From: CAYMAZ01 sp964388575
Lineage (GTDB): Bacteria > Bacteroidota > Bacteroidia > Bacteroidales > DTU049
Assembly: GCA_964388575.1 (NCBI GenBank)
Contig: CAYMAZ010000007.1
Coordinates: 1 to 64,000 of the forward strand
DNA length: 64,000 nt
Reading direction: 5' to 3'
In this document: piece by piece, positions 1-7,358 of the stretch
How the letters are laid out: each line of letters begins with the position of its first letter
How positions within the stretch are numbered: position 1 is the stretch's first letter
The notes under the pieces: model-generated
What the model was told of the DNA's origin: nothing
Databases searched by the model: none
What the model saw: the letters and a program-made list of their open reading frames with translations, nothing else
Made by a program: the position numbers and the translations under genes

Positions 1-563
1 TCGCCGTGCTCTTCCTGCTTATTTGCCACCCAACCCGACTGACCTCCATCCCTTGTGCCAAAAAATACTCTCAGCCGTCCTGACGTCCGTGCCCGCCCTC
101 CAACACTCTCACACAATGTTTGATTAGTTCAATTAATATTTTGTCATGGTTTTTGACCCTCCAAGCTGCTATAATCAAAGCGCCTTCTCTCAGCGCCGCT
201 ACGTTTCAGCAATCCGTAAACTCCTTGACTTTCACTCCGCTCTGCTTCGTTCAGTCGCTTCCATTTCGCAGCCCCTCGAAAATAGCTTCCTCAAAGTTCC
301 GTCAGCCATTTTCTTTATCCATCCCGGTATCAAAAACACATGCCAAAATACCCAACACCACCCGCCCCCACCCAACCACCCCGTTCATAGTTATAGTTTT
401 AGTTTTGGTCTTGTATATAATAAAATAAGGATTTTCGAAAACAAGCCATGAAACCCTTAGCGGTTTTGTAATTTTATTCTGATACACTAAATGCGTTTTA
501 GATCAATTTAAAAGAGAAATCAAAAAAAAATATAAAAAAATATTCAAGATGTGATTTTTTCAC
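1..563. other. Left-edge stretch without a recognisable gene
   Basis: About 560 bases with short open frames on both strands, none resembling a protein I know. Two overlapping plus-strand frames between 120 and 451 have low-complexity Pro/His/Ser-rich translations and no promoter-like element, so I treat them as chance. The first 120 bases are richer in C and G than the AT-rich stretch after 450. I see no tRNA, IS end or CRISPR here. Confidence 0.5.
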
Positions 564-572
564 TAAATTTGC
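564..572 (+). promoter_or_regulatory. Bacteroidota -7 promoter element for the RloA/RloB pair
   Basis: TAAATTTGC matches TAnnTTTGC exactly and ends 19 bases before the ATG at 592. No clear TTG -33 box is visible at the usual 17-23 base distance, so strength is uncertain. Confidence 0.6.
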
Positions 573-591
573 ATTCTAAAATAATAAAAAT

Positions 592-1962
592 ATGCTATTA
601 CGATTCACAATTGAGAATTTTTTGTCTTTTAAAGAGAAGCAAGCTTTTTCAATGTTATCAGGAAAGGGTTCTCTAAAAACACATCATAAATCTTCTTCAA
701 TAAAAGGCGTATCTGCTTTAAAATTGGGTATTATCTTTGGTGCAAATGCTTCTGGTAAATCTAACTTGATAAAAGCGATTGACTTTGGGAGAAAGACAGT
801 TTTAAAAGGCACAAAGCCTGAACAGCATATAACTACAAACTTTTTTAAGTTGGATAAGAAATTTCTGAATAAACCATCATATATTGAATATGAAATCCAA
901 CATAAGGGTAAAAATTACGCTTATGGTTTTGTTTTTAATTCAAAAGAAATTATTGACGAATGGCTATTCGAAATTAATAAGAAAGGAGAGACTAAAATAT
1001 TTGAAAGGATTAATACAAATGTATTTGACTTAGAATTTCTTTTTAGGAGAAACAAAAAAAGTGATGAAAAACAATTTTTAGAGTTTACTGCTAAAAGTAC
1101 TCCAAGGAATCAACTATTCATAACACATATTAGGAACAATAATGTTACAGACAATGTAACTGATATAAGCGATTTGTTAAATATCATTGATTGGTTCCAA
1201 AATTCACTTACAGTTATTTATCCGGGTACAAAGAACATAAGTAAAAAATTTGAGTTACACAAAGACACAAATCTTCAACAAGTATTCAACGAAATGTTGG
1301 ATTATTTTGATACAGGAATAAATGGAATTGAGTTTAATGAGATTGATATAGAGAAAGTAGATATTCCTTTTGAAGTTAAAGAGGACATCAAAAATGATTT
1401 ATTTAACGAAAAATCTGAAAAAAACATTGCATTCTTGTCAAATCCCCATGATGACAAATATTATGTTTTCTCAAAGATTGATAACGTTACGATTCAGGCG
1501 AAACTTCTTAAAACCAAACATAAAGTTAAAGGTGGTGAATACGAACTTTTTGACTTGAAAGATGAGTCTGACGGTACAAGAAGAATTATGGACCTCATTC
1601 CATTAATTATTGATTTTTTCAAAGGTGGTAATGTATTTATTGTTGATGAAATTGAAAGAAGCCTTCATCCAAATTTAGTTAAGGATTTCTTTGAGTTCAT
1701 ATTGGATAAATGTGAAAAGGTAAACAGTCAGCTTATTGTTTCTAGCCACGAAGCAATTCTTTTAACTCAGAAGTTACTTAGGAAAGACGAAATATGGTTT
1801 GCTGTTAAAGACAAAGAAGGAGCAACCCACCTGCATTCTCTTGAAGATTACAATATTCGTTTTGATAAGGAGATAATGAAAGATTATTTATTAGGAAGGT
1901 TCAAAGGAATCCCAAAACTTGGAAATCGAAATCAGCTTACTGTTTTACCTATCAATAAATAA
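592..1962 (+). CDS. RloA-like AAA family ATPase (AAA_15/AAA_21 type)
   Basis: 456-residue ATP-binding protein. The N-terminus LRFTIENFLSFKEKQAFSML is the typical opening of this family, followed by Walker A GANASGKS (residues 50-57), an ABC-like signature region DESDGTRR near 325, Walker B VFIVDEIE near 348 and a switch histidine in SSHEA near 387. This is the SMC/ABC-like clade that works with a separate effector in phage-defence operons (RloA, AbiL and PARIS AriA are relatives). The stop is followed after three bases by an RloB-family gene, so the two are surely co-expressed. Inference: ATP-hydrolysing sensor of an abortive-infection type system. Family assignment is strong; the actual trigger is unknown. 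Confidence 0.85.
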   Translation: MLLRFTIENFLSFKEKQAFSMLSGKGSLKTHHKSSSIKGVSALKLGIIFGANASGKSNLIKAIDFGRKTVLKGTKPEQHITTNFFKLDKKFLNKPSYIEYEIQHKGKNYAYGFVFNSKEIIDEWLFEINKKGETKIFERINTNVFDLEFLFRRNKKSDEKQFLEFTAKSTPRNQLFITHIRNNNVTDNVTDISDLLNIIDWFQNSLTVIYPGTKNISKKFELHKDTNLQQVFNEMLDYFDTGINGIEFNEIDIEKVDIPFEVKEDIKNDLFNEKSEKNIAFLSNPHDDKYYVFSKIDNVTIQAKLLKTKHKVKGGEYELFDLKDESDGTRRIMDLIPLIIDFFKGGNVFIVDEIERSLHPNLVKDFFEFILDKCEKVNSQLIVSSHEAILLTQKLLRKDEIWFAVKDKEGATHLHSLEDYNIRFDKEIMKDYLLGRFKGIPKLGNRNQLTVLPINK

Positions 1963-1965
1963 CAT

Positions 1966-2634
1966 ATGCCAAGAGTACCTATTCCATTAGTGCGTAAAGG
2001 TGGTTTCCTTGAAGCTGAGAAAATGTTCGTTTTATCGTATGAAGGTAGTGTTAGTGAAAAGAAGTACTTTGAAGATTTTAGAAAGTCAGATTTTTTTAAC
2101 GATAATGGTCTGATTGAAATAATTTCTCTTAAAAGACCTTCAAATGCTGGTTCTGATCCGATTAGTATAAAAAAACTTCTCCAAGAAGCTAAAAAAGAAT
2201 ATCACTTTAAAAATACAGATGAATTTTGGCTAATAATTGACAGAGATGATTGGGAATCAATACATCATCACAATTTTGATAAATTAGTTGATGACTGTAA
2301 AAAAGAAAATAATTTTTTCTTAGCAATGAGCAATCCATGCTTTGAAATTTGGTTAATTCTTCATCTAAAAGATATAAATGAATTTAATATTGATGAAAAA
2401 TTAAAAATCATTTCTAACCAAAAAATAAGTAATAAAAAAAATTACATAGACAAGGTTCTTAGTGAGATTCAAGGTAGAGGATATAATAAAAGACCAAATC
2501 CAAGAGTATTTCTGCCATTGACAAAAACTGCTATAGATAGAGCAAAAGCTCTTGATAATAAGAATGATGATTATCCAAAACAACTAGGCACGCATATTTA
2601 CAAGCTTGTTGAAAAATTATTCAAGGAAGATTAA
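1966..2634 (+). CDS. rloB: RloB-family protein, likely effector of the RloA/RloB defence pair
   Basis: 222-residue protein with the RloB-family layout: a first block VLSYEGSVSEKKYF (about residues 22-35), then FWLIIDRDDW near 86-95 and MSNPCFEIWLILHL near 120-133. The E of the first block and the D-x-D of the second are arranged as in Toprim-like nucleases; that link is my inference. The ATG sits three bases after the ATPase stop. RloA/RloB pairs are known from variable restriction-modification loci and are related to the AbiL abortive-infection pair. No transposase or integrase is visible nearby, but the pair lies in the accessory stretch on the 3' side of tRNA-Asn. Confidence 0.8.
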   Translation: MPRVPIPLVRKGGFLEAEKMFVLSYEGSVSEKKYFEDFRKSDFFNDNGLIEIISLKRPSNAGSDPISIKKLLQEAKKEYHFKNTDEFWLIIDRDDWESIHHHNFDKLVDDCKKENNFFLAMSNPCFEIWLILHLKDINEFNIDEKLKIISNQKISNKKNYIDKVLSEIQGRGYNKRPNPRVFLPLTKTAIDRAKALDNKNDDYPKQLGTHIYKLVEKLFKED

Positions 2635-2960
2635 TTGATAATTCCTCTTTAAATTCATAAAACCTTATGCAAATGTAAGCTGCCAACGCACTTGCAAGGT
2701 TGTAACGGAGTTTTTCAAAAAAAATCTCCAGCCCTCTGGGTAGTATTTTTTTTGAAAAAACCTTGCAATCCAGCCAACCCTCATGCTTCGTCGGCTCATA
2801 AGCTTTCATGAATGGTTTTTTATTTCTATGAAGGGAGGCAGCAGCAAAATTTCATCCCATCCGGCTCATCCAAAGCCCCCAAATCCTCAGCAATATTGAG
2901 GCAATACGAAGCAAAATATGACATAATGTACTGTCATCAGGCTTTTCGGCTGTTAATCCT
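2635..2960. other. Intergenic stretch between defence pair and DUF6266 cassette
   Basis: No convincing gene. A 62-codon minus-strand open frame (2621-2809) starts inside this stretch and runs into the 3' end of rloB; it has no promoter or similarity I recognise. A small inverted repeat CCTCA/TGAGG lies near 2892-2910. Base use shifts here from the AT-rich rlo genes to the C-richer cassette that follows. Confidence 0.4.
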
Positions 2961-2990
2961 TTGAAAACGCCTGATATTGAACTACTTTTG
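2961..2990 (+). promoter_or_regulatory. Promoter of the DUF6266 cassette (TTG-N19-TACTTTTG)
   Basis: TTG at 2961-2963 and TACTTTTG at 2983-2990 are separated by 19 bases, inside the 17-23 range of Bacteroidota sigma-ABfr promoters. The first gene starts 26 bases downstream at 3016. This indicates the cassette is set up for expression in a Bacteroidota host. Confidence 0.65.
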
Positions 2991-3015
2991 TAATAAATCA
3001 TAAAATCAGGTCATC

Positions 3016-3231
3016 ATGTTCAATAACATCCTCAACTTCATCATCGGCACAGTCACAACCGCAGGAACTGCCTCAGCAATCAGCGACATTGACCCCATCC
3101 AATTTGGGTCCATTGAAGAATTAGTCAAGTACCTTGTCAGCATCCTCGGTGGGATCCTGGCTGCAATCATCATCAACATCCTCAAAAAAAAATTCCCGGA
3201 ATGGTTCAACTCAAAAAAAGCATCAAGGTAA
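3016..3231 (+). CDS. Small single-span membrane protein at head of DUF6266 cassette
   Basis: 71 residues, not recognised. The N-terminal 20 residues are moderately hydrophobic (NILNFIIGTVTTAG), and a clear membrane segment VSILGGILAAIIINIL lies at about 42-57, followed by a Lys-rich tail. Size and shape resemble phage holin-type or small toxin-type membrane proteins, but nothing specific supports either role. It is preceded by a good Bacteroidota promoter and followed by two DUF6266-type genes on the same strand, with C-ending codons preferred in all three. A short direct repeat TCCGTATCAAG occurs twice just downstream (about 3249-3269). Confidence 0.6.
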   Translation: MFNNILNFIIGTVTTAGTASAISDIDPIQFGSIEELVKYLVSILGGILAAIIINILKKKFPEWFNSKKASR

Positions 3232-3355
3232 AAATTATTCCCTATCAACTCCGTATCAAGTCCGTATCAAGGCCGCTTAAAATGAAAAAAATCATGTCCG
3301 CAACCGAAGCTAACCAACCCCAAATATCATTCATTAACCTAAAAAAGGAGGAATC

Positions 3356-4000
3356 ATGGCTATAGTCCAAAACCCCGTCACCGGCAGAACAAAACAAAAA
3401 TTCGCCACTGCCGTATTTTCCAAGCAATTCGGAAAAAACACCATGCGATCTAAACCCGTTGAGGTCGCAAACCCCAAAACCCTGCTCCAGAGGCAGCAAA
3501 GGGCAAAATTCACGCTCATGGTCGAACTGTCAAGAATAATCCTGTCATTCATCCGACTCGGTTTCAAACAGGTCGCCATCGGAATGTCTCAGTTCAATGT
3601 CTTCATGAAGTCAAACATCAAAGAAGTCATCACTGGAACATATCCCAACTACTCCATCGACTTCACAAAACTCATCGTCGCAAAAGGAACCCTCACAGGT
3701 GCCGACACTCCCGAAGCAACAGCCGAAACCGGAAACAAAGTCGCCATTGTGTGGATCGACAACTCCGATAGCGGCGATGCTGAAGCTACTGACAACGCCC
3801 TGGCTTTGATCATCAACCACGAAAAGAAAAGCATCAAAACAGACACCATCTCCAAAACAAGGGCTGATGAATTACTTGAAATCACTGTTCCCGCCTCTTG
3901 GATCGGTGACACTGTACATGTATACCTGTCTTTCTTCAAAGATGCAACAAATGCCGTGGCAAACAGCGCTTATGTCGATTCTGTAACCGTCATTGCATAA
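3356..4000 (+). CDS. DUF6266-family protein
   Basis: 214 residues. The first 50 carry the family signature: a Gly/Lys block (VTGRTKQKFATAVF), FGKNTMRSKP, then NPKTLLQRQQRAKF. The rest is an Ala/Thr/Asp-rich, beta-predicted region that ends without a membrane anchor. Function of the family is unknown. The start is unusual for this phylum because a full AGGAGG Shine-Dalgarno (3346-3351) lies just upstream; most genes in the window lack one. A hairpin with a T-run follows the stop at 4034-4068. Codons favour C in third position, unlike the housekeeping genes, which suggests transfer or strong expression. Confidence 0.7.
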   Translation: MAIVQNPVTGRTKQKFATAVFSKQFGKNTMRSKPVEVANPKTLLQRQQRAKFTLMVELSRIILSFIRLGFKQVAIGMSQFNVFMKSNIKEVITGTYPNYSIDFTKLIVAKGTLTGADTPEATAETGNKVAIVWIDNSDSGDAEATDNALALIINHEKKSIKTDTISKTRADELLEITVPASWIGDTVHVYLSFFKDATNAVANSAYVDSVTVIA

Positions 4001-4033
4001 TACCGGGCTCTTTTCTGTTTGTTCGTCTCTTGG

Positions 4034-4068
4034 GAAGCTGTCTGTTCATTCCGGCAGCTTCTTTTTTT
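4034..4068 (+). terminator. Terminator after first DUF6266 gene
   Basis: Stem GAAGCTG/CAGCTTC with a 14-base loop followed by seven T. It separates the two DUF6266 genes, so the second may need its own promoter or read-through. Confidence 0.6.
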
Positions 4069-4100
4069 AAAATGATTTCAAAAACTTAAATTTTAACATT

Positions 4101-5774
4101 ATGGCACGACTTAAAAATGGATTTCTCGGCAACGCTTCCGGAAAACTCGGTAATGTTGTCTTTGCAAAATGGCGGGACCTGTTCACTGCCCGCTCATATC
4201 AGCCCGACATCAACGACCCCAAATCTCCGGCACAGAAAACCCAAAGAGTCAGGATGCTGTCACTCCTGAATTTCCTGAAGCCAATCAACCAGTCTTTCAT
4301 CAGATCCTTCAACGCTGACATTTGTCCCGAGTCAACACCATGGGCGAAAGCAATTCAGGACAACATGCCCGCAGTGGATCCCGGCGGATGCATCTCCATG
4401 AGTGAAATCCGGCTGGGGATGCCCAGGTATCCTGCACCCGGCATCTCTATTCCGGTCTATAACCCATTCATTGACCAGGTCAGTTTTCAGTACTTCCCGG
4501 GTTCAAACCCAAACGCAAGCAAACCATTCCCGTTTCCCGTCACATCAGTTCTGGGAAAATACAACACATCTGCTGAAGTTCATGAGTTCGACACCAGGCA
4601 TCTGTTATGCACCCAGCCCGATGGCACCTTCTACAGCCTCATTGCTCAAAGTTCGCAAGAATGGCCGTTTCTCAGCTGGTGGGCTGAAGCATTGTTTTGG
4701 CTCTCTCATCACGACCCATCACTTGACATCACTTCGGTCAGTCCAAACAATGCACTCTCTGAACCAACTCTCCTGAAACTTAATTCCATCGTTGAGGATT
4801 TCAACACAAACATCACAGAAAACCTCCTGCCACCAAACATTCTTTCATTCTCTTATGAAAACAACGGCAGCGACTGGATGCTCAACATAGAACTGAATGT
4901 TGAAGAATGTGATTATGAAATTGTAAGCAAATGCATCCTCAGGGGGTGGTTCCTGATGATCAAAAGTGATTCTGTAAAATATTATGAGCCTTTTGAGTGG
5001 AATCTCAATGAACCGACCTATTCATACAATATAGGACGTGATCCCGTCACTGCAGGCATTGTGTTTCTCTACACGCTGTTCACCCAGGAAGGAATGCAGT
5101 GTTCAAGGTTCAACAGACTCTACATTGAAGATGGGTCTGACTTAAAAAAGTACCCGTTTTTTCATCAACTCTTCCTCTCAGGAATAACTCATCCTGCATC
5201 ATTTATCCTTCCGGAATCACTGTGCGGTTTTTGTGGGGCCATAGATGAACTCTTTTCTTATTTCAAAGAACTCTGGGAACAGGGAGTCATCCACGACACA
5301 ACAGATCCTGATGCTCCTGATCCGGCCGGACAGATATTCGATTATACCAAATTTGCCTGTGAGGTTTACACCCCGGAAGGACAGTTGCTGTACAAGGCAA
5401 TGACCAACAGCCTGAATCAATTCTATGGAGACAGGCTGGTCCCGCAACAGGATTACAATGTTGTATTTTCCTATGATGATATTCTCATTGAATTTCTGTT
5501 ATTCAACTGTCCTGATCCCGGAAAGGTCGTCTATCTGTCACCGGCTCACATCATCAGTAATAAAGTTGCATCAGATCCTCCGCAGAGCTTCATGATAGAG
5601 ATCAAATCCAAAACAAAGAGGAGGGAGCAGTTCAACGTTCCACGCATGCCCTGGGCATCATTTGCACTGGATAACTATATTTCAGGCAACCCACCTGATA
5701 AAGCCACCTGTCTCTGTCCCAAAAACCCAAAACGATACAAAGCAGGCGCTGATCTGGCTGGAAAGGTCAAATAA
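4101..5774 (+). CDS. Large DUF6266-family protein
   Basis: 557 residues. The N-terminus repeats the signature of the preceding gene: LKNGFLGNASGKLGNVVFAK, then RSYQPDINDPKSPAQKTQR. The remaining 500 residues look like a soluble or surface beta-rich protein with many Pro, Trp and aromatic residues and several Cys, and have no motif I can name. No signal peptide is visible, so surface location is not supported. Two family members in tandem behind one small membrane protein suggest a conserved module. Same C-rich codon use as its neighbours. A strong terminator follows at 5833. Confidence 0.65.
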   Translation: MARLKNGFLGNASGKLGNVVFAKWRDLFTARSYQPDINDPKSPAQKTQRVRMLSLLNFLKPINQSFIRSFNADICPESTPWAKAIQDNMPAVDPGGCISMSEIRLGMPRYPAPGISIPVYNPFIDQVSFQYFPGSNPNASKPFPFPVTSVLGKYNTSAEVHEFDTRHLLCTQPDGTFYSLIAQSSQEWPFLSWWAEALFWLSHHDPSLDITSVSPNNALSEPTLLKLNSIVEDFNTNITENLLPPNILSFSYENNGSDWMLNIELNVEECDYEIVSKCILRGWFLMIKSDSVKYYEPFEWNLNEPTYSYNIGRDPVTAGIVFLYTLFTQEGMQCSRFNRLYIEDGSDLKKYPFFHQLFLSGITHPASFILPESLCGFCGAIDELFSYFKELWEQGVIHDTTDPDAPDPAGQIFDYTKFACEVYTPEGQLLYKAMTNSLNQFYGDRLVPQQDYNVVFSYDDILIEFLLFNCPDPGKVVYLSPAHIISNKVASDPPQSFMIEIKSKTKRREQFNVPRMPWASFALDNYISGNPPDKATCLCPKNPKRYKAGADLAGKVK

Positions 5775-5832
5775 CCCTACAGCAATCCACAAAGCCATTA
5801 CAGAGCTTCTACAGCGTTTTTACACCGCTTTT

Positions 5833-5881
5833 ACACCCATCATCAAATCCCTTCTTTCATCCGGTGATGGGTGTTTTTTTT
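5833..5881 (+). terminator. Terminator closing the DUF6266 cassette
   Basis: Stem ACACCCATCA/TGATGGGTGT with a 22-base loop and a run of T. With the promoter at 2961 it delimits a self-contained unit of about 2.9 kb. Confidence 0.7.
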
Positions 5882-6256
5882 GGATGAAAAAGGCATGAAA
5901 AATTTTCAACACAAATTCTACAAAGTCTTGACAGTAGCTGTTCGCAATTTTGGCTTTTCTGGCAAATATGCTGCTTTTTTGTCTCTTCTCAAACACGGTA
6001 ATTCACCCAAAAAGTTTGTTTGTATTTTTGTTTGTAATTAAGCCAATAGAGAGCACATTTTAGTATTCAAACACACTCTTCCGGTCAGCTGTAAAAAGTG
6101 AAAAAGAGGTGCTATTATGGTCAAAAAAAGCCATTTTTTACTCAAAACTACATTGTGTTTTTTTGTCTTTCAAAAAGCCCTATAACCATATATTTTACTG
6201 ATGTTTTGAAATGTTTTTATGGTTGTTGAATTGTTTGTACTTTTGTTTGCACCTAT
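5882..6256. other. AT-rich intergenic stretch left of tRNA-Asn
   Basis: No gene found. Two similar segments, GTTTGTATTTTTGTTTGTA near 6018 and GTTTGTACTTTTGTTTGCA near 6232, each contain a TAnnTTTG box, but no open frame follows either. No duplicate of the tRNA-Asn 3' end that would mark an attachment site was found in the window to the left. Confidence 0.35.
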
Positions 6257-6290
6257 GAAAAAAGGCTTGCGGTTTAATCCTCGCAAGCCT
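6257..6290 (-). terminator. Terminator of tRNA-Asn
   Basis: Read on the minus strand: stem AGGCTTGCG/CGCAAGCCT with a 10-base loop, then six T. It begins 15 bases past the tRNA 3' end. Confidence 0.8.
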
Positions 6291-6304
6291 CAGTGTTTTC
6301 GGTG

Positions 6305-6378
6305 CTCCCCCTGCTAGACTTGAACTAGCGACCCTCTGATTAACAGTCAGATGCTCTAACCAACTGAGCTAAGGAGGA
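6305..6378 (-). tRNA. tRNA-Asn (anticodon GTT)
   Basis: 74-nt cloverleaf without encoded CCA. Acceptor arm TCCTCCT pairs with AGGGGGA; the anticodon stem TCTGA/TCAGA encloses loop CTGTTAA giving anticodon GTT; the T-loop has TTCAAGT. Its 3' end faces the accessory DNA at 1-6300, the side on which islands usually insert. A damaged partial copy lies at 6784-6884. Confidence 0.95.
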
Positions 6379-6397
6379 ATGTTTTCTTTTTCGGACT

Positions 6398-6406
6398 GCA
6401 AAAATA
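6398..6406 (-). promoter_or_regulatory. -7 promoter element of tRNA-Asn
   Basis: Minus-strand TATTTTTGC fits TAnnTTTGC exactly, ending 19 bases before the tRNA. The sequence from its GC onward, GCAGTCCGAAAAA (6387-6399), is identical to the one at the same place in the valS promoter. Confidence 0.7.
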
Positions 6407-6460
6407 ATATATTTTTTGAAAATGAAAAGAAATATTTTGAAAAAAAATAGCTGATATGAT

Positions 6461-6748
6461 TTATTGAACTCTCTTTAAGCCCGTAAGAAAATCCGGTAGT
6501 TTCCCATCAATAATCCGCTTGAGCATTTTCTTGCTTTTCATTTTTTTAATTTGTATTTCCAATCTCATTGCGTCAGAACGTGTTTCTCCGCCTACAAAAC
6601 ATGCAGCAACACTCTATGGTCTGTATTTGGAAGTGTAGGTTACGTGTTCAGAATTCTTGTGCTGCTCTATGCGTAAAATAAAATCCCCTGTATGTCCAAC
6701 ATAGGATTTGTCATAGGGTTCAGAAAAAAGAATATATACGTAAAACAT
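6461..6748 (-). pseudogene. GIY-YIG nuclease pseudogene (UPF0213-like), one nonsense codon
   Basis: Reading from ATG at 6748 gives a 95-codon frame typical of small GIY-YIG proteins: FYVYILFSEPYDKSYVGHTG (YVYI and YVG being the GIY and YIG elements), then R26 and EQH, and a C-terminus ETRSDAMRLEIQIKKMKSKK with the usual LPDFL region. Codon 45 is TAG (6614-6616) exactly where relatives carry Trp after KYRP, so a TGG to TAG change. TAG ends other genes here (rocD, pssA), so recoding is unlikely. The frame is otherwise intact, which points to recent inactivation. It sits between the intact tRNA-Asn and its broken copy. A functional relative is at 32299-32589. Confidence 0.85.
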
Positions 6749-6783
6749 GTTGCAAAAAAAGAATTTCTAAACTATTGTTTTAT

Positions 6784-6884
6784 CGACCCTCTGATTAATT
6801 CCGAATTAGACACTCTTAGCATCTCAAAATGAGATGGTTAGTATGTCTTATTCGGAACTCTAACCAACTGAGCTAAGGAGGAAT
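6784..6884 (-). pseudogene. Broken tRNA-Asn copy interrupted by a 59-nt hairpin
   Basis: Bases 6858-6884 are identical to tRNA-Asn positions 6354-6380 (5' acceptor strand and D-arm) and 6784-6798 are identical to 6329-6343 (anticodon 3' half and start of the variable region). The 10 bases between them in the real gene are replaced by a 59-nt inverted repeat (6799-6857). The T-arm and 3' acceptor strand are absent, so no functional tRNA can form. The sequence just upstream (GTCTGCAAAAAT) also resembles the tRNA-Asn promoter but has lost the consensus. Confidence 0.85.
6799..6857. repeat. Inverted repeat inside the tRNA-Asn remnant
   Basis: Two 28-base arms around an AAA loop. Ends are TTCCGAAT and ATTCGGAA, the loop-proximal ends CATCTCA and TGAGATG. 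I count about five mismatched positions, so a stable long hairpin. It replaces the 5' strand of the anticodon stem and part of the loop. Confidence 0.8.
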
Positions 6885-6907
6885 ATTGATCTTTAGGTCT
6901 GCAAAAA

Positions 6908-7246
6908 TTAAATAATGACTGATACTTTTTCTACCTTTCCGCCTAAAGGAGGATTCATTTTTGACACCCTGACAGTGACTTCTTCTGCCTGTCCAAATTC
7001 TTTCTGTATGGCATCCTTGATTCGTTTTCCGACATGTTCAATCAGATTGGAAGCCTGCTTCATTTCGAGTGCAACTATTTTATATACAGACAGATAATTT
7101 AATGCATCATGAAGATTATCTGAGGATGCTGCACGACTCAGATCGCACTGTATTTGAACATCGACCCTGAAGTGGATGCCTGTTTTTTTTTCATCTTCAG
7201 TGCAGCCATGAAAGGCGTAAAATTCCATTCCTTCGATTGAAATCAT
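6908..7246 (-). CDS. folB: Dihydroneopterin aldolase
   Basis: 112 residues when started at the ATG at 7246 (MISIEGMEFYAFHGC). Converts 7,8-dihydroneopterin to 6-hydroxymethyl-dihydropterin plus glycolaldehyde in cytosolic folate synthesis. Family features: FYAFHGCTEDEKKTG near the N-terminus with the conserved Glu, and SKMNPPLGGKVEKVSV at the C-terminus carrying the lysine region. The frame is open 21 codons further upstream, but the promoter element TATTTTTGC lies at 7261-7269, inside that extension, so 7246 is the better start. The pab genes of the same pathway are at 29.8-32 kb. Confidence 0.9.
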   Translation of the reverse strand: MISIEGMEFYAFHGCTEDEKKTGIHFRVDVQIQCDLSRAASSDNLHDALNYLSVYKIVALEMKQASNLIEHVGKRIKDAIQKEFGQAEEVTVRVSKMNPPLGGKVEKVSVII

Positions 7247-7260
7247 CTGGTTTGTTTTTT

Positions 7261-7269
7261 GCAAAAATA
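7261..7269 (-). promoter_or_regulatory. -7 promoter element of folB
   Basis: Minus-strand TATTTTTGC, exact TAnnTTTGC match, 14 bases upstream of ATG 7246. It decides the folB start against the longer open frame to 7309. Confidence 0.65.
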
Positions 7270-7358
7270 TGAAAAGATTGTTGAAATGACAATGCCGTTT
7301 ATTTTTCAAACATGTTAGGTGTAAGTGCGGAAAAATTTCTGCCCATCATATACACAAA

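Noticed and set aside
120..451. Two overlapping open frames of about 100 codons near the left edge
   Set aside because: Low-complexity translations, no promoter box, no recognisable domain, and each is the shadow of the other.
2621..2809. 62-codon minus-strand frame downstream of rloB
   Set aside because: Overlaps the rloB 3' end, lacks expression signals and has no similarity I know.
6614..6616. TAG read as an amino acid (recoding) in the GIY-YIG frame
   Set aside because: TAG terminates intact genes in the window such as rocD and pssA, and no suppressor tRNA is seen; a nonsense mutation is simpler.
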